DNA of 23,396 nucleotides from a virus. This document shows, in pieces, positions 1-8,468 of the stretch. A program made the position numbers and the translations under genes. Location of the stretch: IMG/VR virus record IMGVR_UViG_3300037104_000418, positions 1 to 23,396 of that record; one strand, written 5' to 3'. Every line of letters begins with the position of its first letter. The stretch's first letter is position 1. The notes beneath the pieces are model-generated. The model saw only the letters and a program-made list of their open reading frames with translations. It was not told where the DNA came from and made no database searches.

Positions 1-368
1 ATGTTGGTATTAAATTTAATATTTCCGCCCAATCCAGTAAGTCCAGATACATCCAATGTTCCATTTAAACTACAATCGTAAGCGTATATGTATGTTATAG
101 CTGTAGATGAATTAGGAAATATGATATTTGTAAGTTTTCTATTTGTTTGAATTTCCAAATCTGCGATACTTATTAAAGAACTAATATCAAGTGTTCCCAC
201 CAAATCATCAATATCCATTACGATTTTTGTGATTGCACTCGCGCCACTAGCAGTGCCTTTATATACTTTTACAGTTTTATTTCCGGGTGTTGCGTATGTG
301 TGCGTGATATCATTTGCGTTTACGTTATTTGATGAATCACCTAAATCCCAATTTAAAATGCCTGCCAT
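1..368 (-). CDS. PKD-like / leucine-rich-repeat-like adhesin, 3' end outside window
   Basis: This minus-strand gene starts at the ATG read from position 368 and stays open to the window edge, giving at least 122 residues. The product begins MAGILNWDLGD and has a PKD-like segment (GD...THTYATPGNKTVKVY) at about residues 8-40. It then enters the same repeat type as its upstream neighbour, with GTLDVSGLTGLGGN visible near the edge. It starts 22 bases after the stop of that neighbour, behind an all-A/T leader. It is most likely a surface-exposed tail tip or adhesin that helps bind the host. The role is inferred from the tail-fibre neighbourhood, and the C-terminus cannot be seen. The N-terminus aligns with an internal part of the neighbour's N-terminal domain, as if one unit had been split here. 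Confidence 0.7.
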   Translation of the reverse strand, partial: MAGILNWDLGDSSNNVNANDITHTYATPGNKTVKVYKGTASGASAITKIVMDIDDLVGTLDISSLISIADLEIQTNRKLTNIIFPNSSTAITYIYAYDCSLNGTLDVSGLTGLGGNIKFNTN

Positions 369-390
369 ATTATTTTTATATTTTTTATTT

Positions 391-2097
391 TTAAGTTACT
401 GTGAATATTGGATCAAATGCTAATGTTGAAGATTCTGTTGTAAATATCATCAAAGGTATTGCTACTACAGCTGGATAGTTGATACTTATATCTGCTAATT
501 TTCCAACTGCAGTAAAATCAGCATAAATAGCTAATAAGTCGGCATTCGAACTACCATCTGTAGGCCATGCATTTCCCGTTCCATCAAAATTTCCAATTAA
601 ATTAGCAACAGGAGCACTTGCGTCATACAATGTGCGTAATTTTGCCAATGCAGCATCAATAGAAGTTGTATTTAATGAACAGTTTTTAGCATTAAATGAT
701 ACAAATTGTCTTGTTAGGGTTGTAGGTAAAGTTAAACTTGTAACATTAATGTTATTATTAATTTCAAAAGCTCCTCCTAAATTTGTTAATCCTGATACAT
801 CTAAATTACCCGTTAAATTACAATTATATGCCCAAAAATGCGTAACATTTGTTGAAGAGTTTGGAGTAATTATTTGTGTAAGAGCTGGATTAGAATAAAT
901 AGTTATTTGTCCTCCCAATCCTTTAAGACCTGATATATCTAAAGTTCCTGTTAATCCATTATTATGTACACCAAACGCCGTTATATTTTTAGAAGTATTT
1001 GCAAAAAGTATGTTTGTAAGAGTTTTATTATTATATGCTGCAAATGTTCCTCCTAAATTTGTTAATCCGGAAACATCTAAAGTACCCGTTAAGCTACAAT
1101 CGTATGCGTAAAACGATGTAAATGTTCGTGAGGAAGTAGGCATAATTATATGTTGAAGATTTATATTGGCATTAACTTGAAAATCTCCTCCTAATTGAGT
1201 TAATCCAGATACATCCAGCGTTCCATTTAAACTGCAATTATATGCCGCCCAACTTGTAAATATTTGTGAAGATACCGGATTTAAAATTTTTGTAAGATTT
1301 TTATTTCCATTTACATCAAAATTTCCGCCCAAACCAGTTAATCCAGATACATCTAATGTTCCATTTAAACTACAATCCGAAGCCCAATATATAGAAAATA
1401 TTTTTGAATTTTTTGGATTTAATATTTGAGTAAGATGATGATTAGAATAGACAATAAATGATCCTCCTAAACTAGAACAAGGTCTCATATCCAAAGTTCC
1501 TGTTAAATCACAAATCGGAGCCCAATACATAGAAAAATCAATATTAGTGCTTGGATTTAAAATTTGTGTAAGATGTGGATTGTTTTGAGCATTAAATTGT
1601 CCTCCCATTCCAGTAAGACCGGTCATATCTAAAGTTCCAGTTATATCACAGTCATTAATACCAAGAACATTAAGAGGTTGAGAACTAATAGGCAATATTA
1701 ATTTAGTTAATTTAGGATTAGAATATAAATTTAATGGCAAACCGCCTATTCCTAAATTACTTAATGATCCCAAATCTAAAGTACCTACTAAATTATCAGT
1801 ATTCATATTTAACGATGCTATACTTAAAGGTCCTGTAGTAGTACCGTTAAAAATCTGAACATATTTATTTCCTAATTGACTATAAGTATGTGAGAAATTA
1901 TTAGATGCATCGACAGTTGAACCATCTCCAAGACTCCAATTTAATAGGCCTGCGGTAGTAACAAAAGCAGGATCAAATGTTAATGTTGATGCTTCAGTAT
2001 AAAAATTTAAAAAACCAATAGAGGGAATTTCAAACTGTAATAGTATGTTATTATAAGTTATCGGAATATTGTTCCAAGATAGTATTTGTTTACTCAT
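391..2097 (-). CDS. PKD-like plus leucine-rich-repeat-like tail adhesin (568 aa)
   Basis: The product has an N-terminal domain of about 100 residues with a PKD-like motif (NWSLGDGS near residue 53, then SHTYSQLGNKYVQIF). This is followed by one longer repeat and then about seven repeats of 46 residues with the consensus GTLDVSGLTxLGGxF-x(5)-NxxLTxIL-x(14)-YxCSL. Each 46-residue unit looks like two leucine-rich-type turns and would stack into a solenoid. The last 90 residues form a separate tail domain (from about IDAALAKLRTLYD) ending in TTESSTLAFDPIF. No signal peptide or membrane segment is seen. It lies 16 bases after the tail fibre gene on the same strand and is followed by a truncated paralogue. 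A host-binding adhesin at the fibre or baseplate tip is the best guess, by inference. The repeats also match loosely the LRR-like proteins common in Bacteroidota. Confidence 0.75.
   Translation of the reverse strand: MSKQILSWNNIPITYNNILLQFEIPSIGFLNFYTEASTLTFDPAFVTTAGLLNWSLGDGSTVDASNNFSHTYSQLGNKYVQIFNGTTTGPLSIASLNMNTDNLVGTLDLGSLSNLGIGGLPLNLYSNPKLTKLILPISSQPLNVLGINDCDITGTLDMTGLTGMGGQFNAQNNPHLTQILNPSTNIDFSMYWAPICDLTGTLDMRPCSSLGGSFIVYSNHHLTQILNPKNSKIFSIYWASDCSLNGTLDVSGLTGLGGNFDVNGNKNLTKILNPVSSQIFTSWAAYNCSLNGTLDVSGLTQLGGDFQVNANINLQHIIMPTSSRTFTSFYAYDCSLTGTLDVSGLTNLGGTFAAYNNKTLTNILFANTSKNITAFGVHNNGLTGTLDISGLKGLGGQITIYSNPALTQIITPNSSTNVTHFWAYNCNLTGNLDVSGLTNLGGAFEINNNINVTSLTLPTTLTRQFVSFNAKNCSLNTTSIDAALAKLRTLYDASAPVANLIGNFDGTGNAWPTDGSSNADLLAIYADFTAVGKLADISINYPAVVAIPLMIFTTESSTLAFDPIFTVT
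950..1690 (-). repeat. Tandem 138-bp coding repeats in the LRR-like adhesin
   Basis: The 46-residue protein repeats of the adhesin correspond to 138-bp DNA units. Related sequences such as TCCAGATACATC and AATGTTCCATTTAAACTACA recur on the plus strand, and again near position 40-80 in the next gene. They could recombine within or between the two genes. Confidence 0.6.
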
Positions 2098-2113
2098 ATT
2101 GTATTTTTAATTT

Positions 2114-5100
2114 TTAAAATGATACATCTAATAATAATCTACCCCATAGATTTGTGCTTGTGCAAATGAAAAGATAAGATGCATCATAAGACCAATCTCC
2201 AGCATTTCCTGTTGTAGTATGTCCAGGAATTGTAAGTTTTGTTATTTTATTTTGGAAATAAGTAGAACCATCCAATGGAACTACGTTTTTCCATTTAGAT
2301 GAAACAATATCATACTGTATAAGACTCTTATCTGCTAATGCTGAAATTGAAACATCTGAAAGCGCTGAAAGACTTGAAACTCCAGCTCCAATAGAAACAT
2401 CAAGTACTCCGGCATTCCATACAAATTCAGTTCCCAATGAAGCATTTGGCACGTATTTATTTAAAGCGGTACCTACTGATGAGTTTGTTGCAAAATTTTG
2501 AATTGCCAATCCTACACTTGCATTTGTTGCGAATGAAGCAATTGATAAACCTACAGAAGAGTTAGTTGCCATTAATCCCAAAGAAGCATTTATAGTTGAA
2601 ACGACTAAACCAACTGAGGCATTTGTTGCGAATGGAGCAATTGCCAAACCAACTGAAGCGTTTGTTGCGTAAGGATTTAATGCAGTGCTTGTTAAACTAT
2701 TATTTTGCAACCAAAGTATAGAAACATCTCTTTTTGCTAATGAACCATCTACATATTCATAAGTTGCTGAGTTAAATTGTAAATCACTTATAGATGAATC
2801 TCTTGCTGATAAAGAACCATCAACGTAATCATGGAAATAAGCTGTTGTAATTTCTCCTGATGTTTGACTCATTAACCAATTTATAGATGAATCCATTCTA
2901 ATGATAGAACCATCTTGAGTTAGATTTTGATTTTGTAAAAGAGTAATTTGACTTTGTTGTGTTGCATTAGCTCCTATTACAAGAGCAATAGTAGCGTCTT
3001 GAGTTAATTGCCATCCATAAAGATAATTTACCGAACTATTTTTTGCAAATGCTGCTGCATTTACTGAAGCGTTAGTTGCAAAATTCAATGATGAAACAGT
3101 TAATGCATACAATGAAGCATCTAAAATACTTATATCTAATGTCAATGTCAAAACTGAAGCATCTGCAATGTCTATTCTATTGAATAAAACAGTTATTGAA
3201 GCATCTCTTGCAGCTAAAGAACCATCAACATAAAGAAAATCAACATGTCCTGTAGAAGCTTCCAAAACAGTAACTCTATTATCAAGAGAATCAATTTGAA
3301 GTTGTTGCAAAGCTAAAGAACCGTCTACGTAAGTTTGTGTGATATAAGTTGCTGCTGCTGATGTAATTGTTAAATAATCGGAAAGTGCAACGTTAACTGA
3401 TGAATTGGTTGCAAAATCATAAGTGTTTATTACGTCTTGGAAACTAGCATTTTTTACAAAATTATTAATAACGTAACTATATGGTGCAAATGTACTATTA
3501 ATATAAGTTGTAAGAGTTAATAATGATCCATCTACATAAGGAATAGTTGCCACGTTTGTAAGACCAGCAATACTAACATCAAGTAATCCACTTGCATCCC
3601 AAACTAAACCGAATCCTGTTGAAGTGCTTTTGATAAATTGTGCTAATGTGTTATTAATAGAAGTATTAGTCGTATAAGCACCTAAAGCTAAACCCACTGA
3701 AGCATTTGTAGTGTAAATTCCTAATGAAGAATTTTTTGCAAAATCAGCTAATCCAATTGATACATTTGTTGCATAAGGTGCTAATGATGAAGCATTAAGA
3801 AAACCTGCTGCTGCAATAGAAGCGTTGGTTGCAAATCCGGCCGCATTTACAGATGCATTAGTTGCATAAGAATTTAATGAGGCGCCTGTTGCAAATCCAG
3901 CCAAACCTATAGAAGCATTAGTAGCAAAGCCTGCAGTGTTTATTGATGCATTCGTTGCATAAAGTCCCAGCGAAGCATTTTTTGCAAATCCAGCACCATT
4001 TATTGATGCATTAGTTGCATAAGCTCCTAAAGCTGTACCGACACTTGCGTTTGTTGCATAAATTCCTAATGAAGCATTATTAGCTTTATTTATAAATAAG
4101 AAAGTTATTGAAGCATCTCTAGAAGCTAATGATCCATCAACATAAAATTGACTTACACCTACTAAACTTATTGAAACATCTAATGTTCCAGCATTCCAAT
4201 AAAGTGTAGTTCCAATAGATGCACTTCTAATAAATTGAGCCAAAGCCAAACCCATAGAAGCGTTTGTTGAAAATTGATTTGCATAATCTAAGTTAACAGC
4301 ATCTGAAGGATCAGTTGGTGTTGCAACACCTGTAACTTTTTTATTTGTTAAAGTGATCACGCCATCAGCATTAATTGCAAATGTATTGAGATCAGAACCT
4401 ACTATTGTAAGAGGAGAATTTGTTACAGTATTTGGTCCCGTAAACATTGCAATTGTATCTACAGTTCCCGGTCCTACTGTTCCACTGCCACTACCACCTC
4501 CACCTGTTCCGACAACTGGAAGTCCATATTTATATTGAGCCCATGTAGTTCCATAAGATGGATCATATGATACAGCTATTAATTCAACATAAAATCCCGT
4601 TCCCATTGAAGGGTCTCCGGCTGCTGAAGCATCAGCTGTAAAATACGTGTTTCCTACAGGATCTAATAATACTTGAAATTGATTTGTTGGACTTACTAAT
4701 GATGGATCCAAAAATATTCCTACAACCTGTGACAAATTGTTGTTATTGAACACATAAGGCTCGGTTATATTTTGAATCTTATAATAAGGCTTGTTAACAT
4801 CAAGATACTTTAAACCGTTGTGTTCTTGCGGCCACCAAGTTGCAGCAGTGCAGGGGTCTCTTGGCTGTACAGCTGGGTCAATATACATTTTATAGAAGTT
4901 AAAATCTGCAGTTGTATTATTATCATACAAATTGGTGAATTGATTCTTAACAGTTAAGTTATCAACTACCACATTGACAAATTGTCCTGAAGCTGCTTTA
5001 ACGTTTCCTGGAGTGTTAATAGGAGCTATAATTATTCCTCCTGCATCATTCCAAAATACATCTAAATAACGTTGTATTGCAGTATTGTTAGCATTATAAA

Positions 5101-5155
5101 TGCCAGGAATTTCAGGCTGCATTGTATTTAAAGTCCACTGAGCAAAATTTATCAT
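2114..5155 (-). CDS. Long tail fibre protein with NAS and YVDGSL repeats (1013 aa)
   Basis: The start was placed at the ATG read from 5155 (MINFAQWTLNTMQPE), because it lies just behind a promoter-like box; an upstream in-frame ATG at 5242 would place that box inside the coding region. The N-terminal 250 residues form a globular region, probably the attachment part, followed by a Gly/Ser linker. A classic tail-fibre sentence comes next (ITLTNKKVTGVATPTDPSDAV). The rest is repetitive: nearly 30 short TNASVG/KNASLG-type units and six YVDGSL units, several continuing as xRDASI. This pattern fits a trimeric fibrous shaft. The C-terminus (YDASYLFICTSTNLWGRLL) resembles the end of the 124-residue protein at 22617. 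It is the first gene of a minus-strand adhesin operon. Tail fibre identity is well supported; which fibre (long, short or side) is not. Confidence 0.85.
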   Translation of the reverse strand: MINFAQWTLNTMQPEIPGIYNANNTAIQRYLDVFWNDAGGIIIAPINTPGNVKAASGQFVNVVVDNLTVKNQFTNLYDNNTTADFNFYKMYIDPAVQPRDPCTAATWWPQEHNGLKYLDVNKPYYKIQNITEPYVFNNNNLSQVVGIFLDPSLVSPTNQFQVLLDPVGNTYFTADASAAGDPSMGTGFYVELIAVSYDPSYGTTWAQYKYGLPVVGTGGGGSGSGTVGPGTVDTIAMFTGPNTVTNSPLTIVGSDLNTFAINADGVITLTNKKVTGVATPTDPSDAVNLDYANQFSTNASMGLALAQFIRSASIGTTLYWNAGTLDVSISLVGVSQFYVDGSLASRDASITFLFINKANNASLGIYATNASVGTALGAYATNASINGAGFAKNASLGLYATNASINTAGFATNASIGLAGFATGASLNSYATNASVNAAGFATNASIAAAGFLNASSLAPYATNVSIGLADFAKNSSLGIYTTNASVGLALGAYTTNTSINNTLAQFIKSTSTGFGLVWDASGLLDVSIAGLTNVATIPYVDGSLLTLTTYINSTFAPYSYVINNFVKNASFQDVINTYDFATNSSVNVALSDYLTITSAAATYITQTYVDGSLALQQLQIDSLDNRVTVLEASTGHVDFLYVDGSLAARDASITVLFNRIDIADASVLTLTLDISILDASLYALTVSSLNFATNASVNAAAFAKNSSVNYLYGWQLTQDATIALVIGANATQQSQITLLQNQNLTQDGSIIRMDSSINWLMSQTSGEITTAYFHDYVDGSLSARDSSISDLQFNSATYEYVDGSLAKRDVSILWLQNNSLTSTALNPYATNASVGLAIAPFATNASVGLVVSTINASLGLMATNSSVGLSIASFATNASVGLAIQNFATNSSVGTALNKYVPNASLGTEFVWNAGVLDVSIGAGVSSLSALSDVSISALADKSLIQYDIVSSKWKNVVPLDGSTYFQNKITKLTIPGHTTTGNAGDWSYDASYLFICTSTNLWGRLLLDVSF
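2430..4290 (-). repeat. Short NAS-type coding repeats in the tail fibre shaft
   Basis: Nearly 30 imperfect units encoding (T/K)N(A/S/T)S(V/I/L) recur through this stretch, seen on the plus strand as variants of GAAGCATTTGTTGC. Six YVDGSL units are interspersed. They mark the fibrous shaft and are candidates for length variation. Confidence 0.7.
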
Positions 5156-5290
5156 AAGATTTTTATTTATTTTATATATCTCTACAATTTGGAAGATCGT
5201 ATATGCTGGCGGAAAATAGTTAAAAATGACATTTATTAACAAAATATATAGACTATAAATTAATTTTTAAACTTTAAAACTAAAATAAAT
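5156..5290. promoter_or_regulatory. Divergent intergenic region between fibre operon and S1-domain gene
   Basis: These 135 bases separate the minus-strand fibre operon from the plus-strand S1-domain gene, so they should hold promoters for both directions. The minus-strand box is clear. On the plus strand only a weaker candidate is visible, ACTATAAATTAA near 5252-5263, followed by the A-rich leader AAAACTAAAATAAAT directly before the ATG at 5291. No hairpin was noticed. Confidence 0.45.
5165..5181 (-). promoter_or_regulatory. Late-type promoter box before the tail fibre gene
   Basis: Read on the minus strand this is AGATATATAAAATAAAT, ending 9 bases before the fibre ATG at 5155. The same box occurs upstream of 7251, 8837, 14978 and 18589 on the plus strand. 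It resembles the T4 late -10 element TATAAATA. Function is inferred from recurrence and position. Confidence 0.6.
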
Positions 5291-6514
5291 ATGAGTGAAC
5301 AAACATTTGGCGTTTTCAATTGGGAACAATATGACGACGGGTATAATGGAAATACCAAACTAACTCCAAACCGATCAATCAATGGCAACAACGATAAAAA
5401 CAAATGTTTCTCTCGAGAGCCTTACGCTCAAAAACTCTTCGACATCTATACCGAACAAAACACCGATTTAATCCGAAAAGATTTAAATAAGGGTGATATT
5501 GTGCCGGTCACAGATATCTTCAACATCAAAGGACAATTCATTGATGTGGAACTTGCAGGAGGATTGACTGTAACAATAGATCTTACCAGAGAAAAGAAAT
5601 TTATCCAAGTATTTGGATATAATACAGCTAATGAATTTACAGATGCTTTACACAATGCAGCAATTATAAAAGAATTTGTAGCTAAAGGATTAAATGCCTT
5701 TATACTTGAAGCTACACCTTCAGTTAAAATTTCCTTATGGCAAGGACATCTTAAATCTGTAAGAGATGAATTTATGGAACAAATTTCAAATCCAAACAAA
5801 GCATATAACGCAAAAGTATTACAAGCAAACAAAGGTGGATTCTTTGTAGAAGTTCAAGGTATTGAAGCATTCATGCCAGGTTCGTTGGCCGCTCCAAATA
5901 AAATAGTTGATTTCCAATCATATATCGGAAAAGAAGTAATCGTAATGGTTGAAGACTTCTTAAAAGAAATGAATTCATTCATCGTATCTCATAAGAAATA
6001 TTTAGCCCACATTCTTCCAATCAAAACAAAAGAATTAGATTTATCTAAGAAGTATTCCGGTATCGTAACCGGGTGTTCTAAATATGGCATATTCGTTGAA
6101 TTTGACATATTCACTGGATTACTACATACATCAAAAATGGATGTAGAAACTAAAACACAATTTAATGCACGAAATATTAAGCCGGGTGATTCTATTGATT
6201 TTTACATTTCCGAAATTACAAAAGATAATCGCATAATTCTTACTAAAGAAAGTCCTGAAGATAAATTGAGTAAGATTCAAAATTTTATAGTTGATTCAAA
6301 AGATAAAGTGTTAGAATCTAATGTGGCAGCAGTTATGAATTTCGGTGTGATTATTTCTATAAATGAGATAAATGGTTTGATTCCTATTAAAGAATTTAAA
6401 CGTAATAAAATTATGGCAAATAATTTTGTAGCAGGTGATAAAATTAAAGTAATATTTGATTCTTATGAAAATGATCGACTTGTTTTCAAATTGCCTGAAA
6501 ACAAATTATCATAA
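5291..6514 (+). CDS. S1-domain RNA-binding protein (ribosomal protein S1-like, 407 aa)
   Basis: Three OB-fold S1 domains can be read: about residues 171-238 (YNAKVLQANKGGFFVEVQGI...FMPGSL), 252-320 (KKYSGIVTGCSKYGIFVEF...GLLHTSKM...KPGDSI) and 336-402 (ESNVAAVMNFGVIISINEINGLIPIKEF). A fourth, degenerate S1-like segment may lie at about 67-155. The first 60 residues are polar and unrelated. S1 domains bind single-stranded RNA, and bacterial S1 brings mRNA to the 30S subunit. Some large phages are known to encode S1-like proteins. A role in steering ribosomes to phage messages with A-rich leaders is plausible but inferred; binding RNA for protection or degradation control is an alternative. HNH endonuclease no. 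1 follows after 2 bases, so the two are probably co-transcribed. The family call is firm, the role is not. Confidence 0.8.
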   Translation: MSEQTFGVFNWEQYDDGYNGNTKLTPNRSINGNNDKNKCFSREPYAQKLFDIYTEQNTDLIRKDLNKGDIVPVTDIFNIKGQFIDVELAGGLTVTIDLTREKKFIQVFGYNTANEFTDALHNAAIIKEFVAKGLNAFILEATPSVKISLWQGHLKSVRDEFMEQISNPNKAYNAKVLQANKGGFFVEVQGIEAFMPGSLAAPNKIVDFQSYIGKEVIVMVEDFLKEMNSFIVSHKKYLAHILPIKTKELDLSKKYSGIVTGCSKYGIFVEFDIFTGLLHTSKMDVETKTQFNARNIKPGDSIDFYISEITKDNRIILTKESPEDKLSKIQNFIVDSKDKVLESNVAAVMNFGVIISINEINGLIPIKEFKRNKIMANNFVAGDKIKVIFDSYENDRLVFKLPENKLS

Positions 6515-6516
6515 TT

Positions 6517-7203
6517 ATGAATCACCGAAAGATATATGACAATATAATACTGAAAGCTAAATCAGAAAATCGACAAAGACATCAAGGAACTTATTATGAA
6601 AATCATCATATAAATCCTAAATGTTTAGGCGGAAATAATGATAAAGAAAATTTAGTACTATTAACTGCAAGAGAACATTATATATGTCATAAATTGCTTA
6701 CATATATTTACAACGGCAACCCAGAATTAGTTTATGCATTTTTTCGAATGACTTTTAATAAAAATGTAAAACATCATTTGACATCTAGAGATTATATGTA
6801 TGCAAAAGAATTACGATCTATAACGCCTATGTCAAAAGAACAAAAAGAAAAATTAAGTGAATCACATAAAGGAAAAATTTCATTTTTTAAAGGAAAAACT
6901 TACGAAGAAATATATGGAAAAGAAAAATCTAAAAAATTAAAACAAAACTCAAGTAAATCTCGTTTAGGAAAAATTAGTCTTAAGCGTGGAACTACACTTA
7001 CAAAACAACAAATAGAAAAAATCATACATACATTAACAGGAAAAAAACAATCTAAAGAAACTATAGATAAACGAGTTAAAAAAATTAAAGGATTAAAACG
7101 AAAACGAATTATTTGTGTATATTGTAGTCAAGATTTTTCTGTAAGCACTCATAATAGATGGCACGGAGAAAATTGCAAACAAAAACTACCAAGTCGAGAA
7201 TAA
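6517..7203 (+). CDS. HNH homing-type endonuclease no. 1, NUMOD3-like and C-terminal zinc motif (228 aa)
   Basis: The N-terminal HNH core is clear: YENHH (His30, His31), Asn45 in KENLVLLTAREH, His54 and His58. It is followed by Lys/Ser-rich NUMOD3-like DNA-binding repeats (MSKEQKEKLSESHKGK, SKETIDKRVKKIKG). A likely zinc-binding end follows: Cys200-x2-Cys203...His216-x3-Cys220. Such enzymes nick or cut DNA at a target site and spread their own gene. It starts 2 bases after the S1-domain gene and ends just before a terminator, so it looks like an insertion behind that gene. Residues 1-105 are strongly similar to the endonucleases at 11922 and 17810 in this window, showing paralogy. No group I intron structure was recognised around it, so it appears to be a free-standing gene. 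Confidence 0.88.
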   Translation: MNHRKIYDNIILKAKSENRQRHQGTYYENHHINPKCLGGNNDKENLVLLTAREHYICHKLLTYIYNGNPELVYAFFRMTFNKNVKHHLTSRDYMYAKELRSITPMSKEQKEKLSESHKGKISFFKGKTYEEIYGKEKSKKLKQNSSKSRLGKISLKRGTTLTKQQIEKIIHTLTGKKQSKETIDKRVKKIKGLKRKRIICVYCSQDFSVSTHNRWHGENCKQKLPSRE

Positions 7204-7210
7204 AATATGA

Positions 7211-7234
7211 AGGAGCCACACGGCTCCTTTTTTG
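7211..7234 (+). terminator. Intrinsic terminator after HNH no. 1
   Basis: AGGAGCC and GGCTCCT form a perfect 7-bp stem around a 4-base ACAC loop, followed directly by a T-rich run. It closes the S1-domain/HNH transcription unit and lies about 10 bases before the next promoter-like box. Confidence 0.85.
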
Positions 7235-7237
7235 TTG

Positions 7238-7250
7238 GATATATAATTAT
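7238..7250 (+). promoter_or_regulatory. Promoter-like box directly before the gene at 7251
   Basis: GGATATATAATTA, followed by T at 7251-1 and then ATG, is a variant of the GATATATAAAATAAA box. It lies between a terminator and a start codon with almost no leader, so a transcript starting here would be leaderless or nearly so. Confidence 0.5.
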
Positions 7251-8468
7251 ATGAAGTTGATAAGAGAAATATTATACGAGAAATTTAGTGTAGATGCAGA
7301 CCCTGTTCATGCTATGGGAATAGGAGAAATTCCCGTTGAAGATCTAATGATACAAATCTTAGCGATTGACAGAAAACATAAAAAGAAAATATCATATATA
7401 GACGCAAGATATTCAAGTTATTTAGAATTTGTAATGAAAGCAAAAAGTCTTACAAAACAACATGTGCGTTATTTGAAAAAAATAGTTGAAGAAGCTGGTT
7501 ACTTAGAGTTTTTTAATTCAACTGTTAAAAGAGATAATGAGAATAACATCATTTATTTTTATGTACAAGATCAATATAAAAAACTTATTATTAATGGTGA
7601 TTATCGAAAAAGAACGCGCCAGTTAAATGAGAAATTCGAAGAAGTATCTGATCCTGTAAAAGATTTAGGTGTTGGAATCATACCCGTTTATTACTACTTT
7701 TATATAAGCACGTGGGCTGCAAATATTCTTATTGATTTTAAAAATCCTAATCATATTAAATTACTTGAATGGCTTCAAAAATATAGCACACATAATAATT
7801 TTTATTCAGCAGAAATACAAAGAGTGCGTAGATTATGTAAAAAAGCTGGAGTAATACAAGAAGAAGATGATGGAAGTATTCATGTTCCCGAAGTAACAAA
7901 AGAAAGCGGTCCAGATATAATGTTGCGAGTAGCAAGCACAAATGATGTTGAACATTTATTTGATAAAGGCGTTTACCAAGAATGGGTATGGAATTTTAAT
8001 AGCGTCTCTTTAAATCCTGAAGATCATTTTAAACGTCGCTCAGAACTTCGTGGAAAAATAAAAGAAAGTCTTTATGAAAAGTTTTCTGAAGAAGGCGACC
8101 CTATAAAAGATTTACAAATTGGTCATGACGCTCAAATGGCGAAATTAAATGTCAAGATAAATTGGGATTTGAATCCGGAAGATTATCCGGAAGATCGTGA
8201 AGTTCAGATAATTGACATTATTACGTATAAAAAATACGAATTTGAAACTAAATCACATAGTTTTAATCAAAAACCATTACACATAAAAGTTTCTAGAATT
8301 ATTCATAGTGGTTTTGATAGTAAAACCTATGAAGAAAAAGAATTTTATTTTGCCACTTCAGATGTTGGTGAACCTTATGAAGGAAAAGAACTCGAAGGAG
8401 CACCTACACCAGAAAAAGCATTGGCCAAAGAAAAGAAATGGTTAGAAGAATATTTTGATAGCATGTAA
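7251..8468 (+). CDS. Three-module tagged protein of unknown function (405 aa)
   Basis: The open frame reaches back to 7158, but that would run through HNH no. 1 and the terminator; the ATG at 7251 gives the tag-like start MKLIREILYEKFSVDADP. The tag occurs three times: residues 1-25, 125-142 (LNEKFEEVSDPVKDLGVG) and 273-291 (SLYEKFSEEGDPIKDLQIG). Each copy precedes a module of about 115-150 residues. Modules 1 and 2 resemble each other (YLEFVMKAKS...VRYLKKIVEEAGYLEF versus LLEWLQKYST...VRRLCKKAGVIQ), so they arose by duplication; module 3 differs and is more beta-rich. The stop overlaps the next ATG by one base. I do not recognise the domains. The layout suggests a polyprotein that may be cut at the tags, which is a hypothesis. 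No membrane segment or signal peptide is seen. Confidence 0.75.
   Translation: MKLIREILYEKFSVDADPVHAMGIGEIPVEDLMIQILAIDRKHKKKISYIDARYSSYLEFVMKAKSLTKQHVRYLKKIVEEAGYLEFFNSTVKRDNENNIIYFYVQDQYKKLIINGDYRKRTRQLNEKFEEVSDPVKDLGVGIIPVYYYFYISTWAANILIDFKNPNHIKLLEWLQKYSTHNNFYSAEIQRVRRLCKKAGVIQEEDDGSIHVPEVTKESGPDIMLRVASTNDVEHLFDKGVYQEWVWNFNSVSLNPEDHFKRRSELRGKIKESLYEKFSEEGDPIKDLQIGHDAQMAKLNVKINWDLNPEDYPEDREVQIIDIITYKKYEFETKSHSFNQKPLHIKVSRIIHSGFDSKTYEEKEFYFATSDVGEPYEGKELEGAPTPEKALAKEKKWLEEYFDSM

Noticed and set aside
369-393. Programmed ribosome bypass (as in T4 gene 60) between the two adhesin genes
   Set aside because: The last sense codon ACT has no matching landing codon before the homology resumes, and a normal A-rich start with ATG is present.
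229-898. Plus-strand frames of 64 and 88 codons
   Set aside because: They lie antisense within the adhesin genes, whose repeats and domain pattern clearly mark the coding strand.
1-2097. CRISPR-like array from regularly spaced repeats
   Set aside because: The 138-bp periodicity is coding, with degenerate copies and an open reading frame throughout.
4353-4538. Short plus-strand frame ending in a proline run
   Set aside because: The proline run is the antisense of the Gly/Ser linker in the tail fibre gene.
391-5155. Diversity-generating retroelement acting on the fibre or adhesins
   Set aside because: No reverse transcriptase gene or paired template repeat is visible in the window; the repeats are ordinary structural repeats.
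5156-5242. Earlier start for the tail fibre gene
   Set aside because: The extra 29 codons cover the promoter-like box and look like non-coding A/T-rich sequence.
7158-7250. Earlier start for the gene at 7251
   Set aside because: It would overlap HNH no. 1 and read through the terminator; the tag homology begins exactly at 7251.
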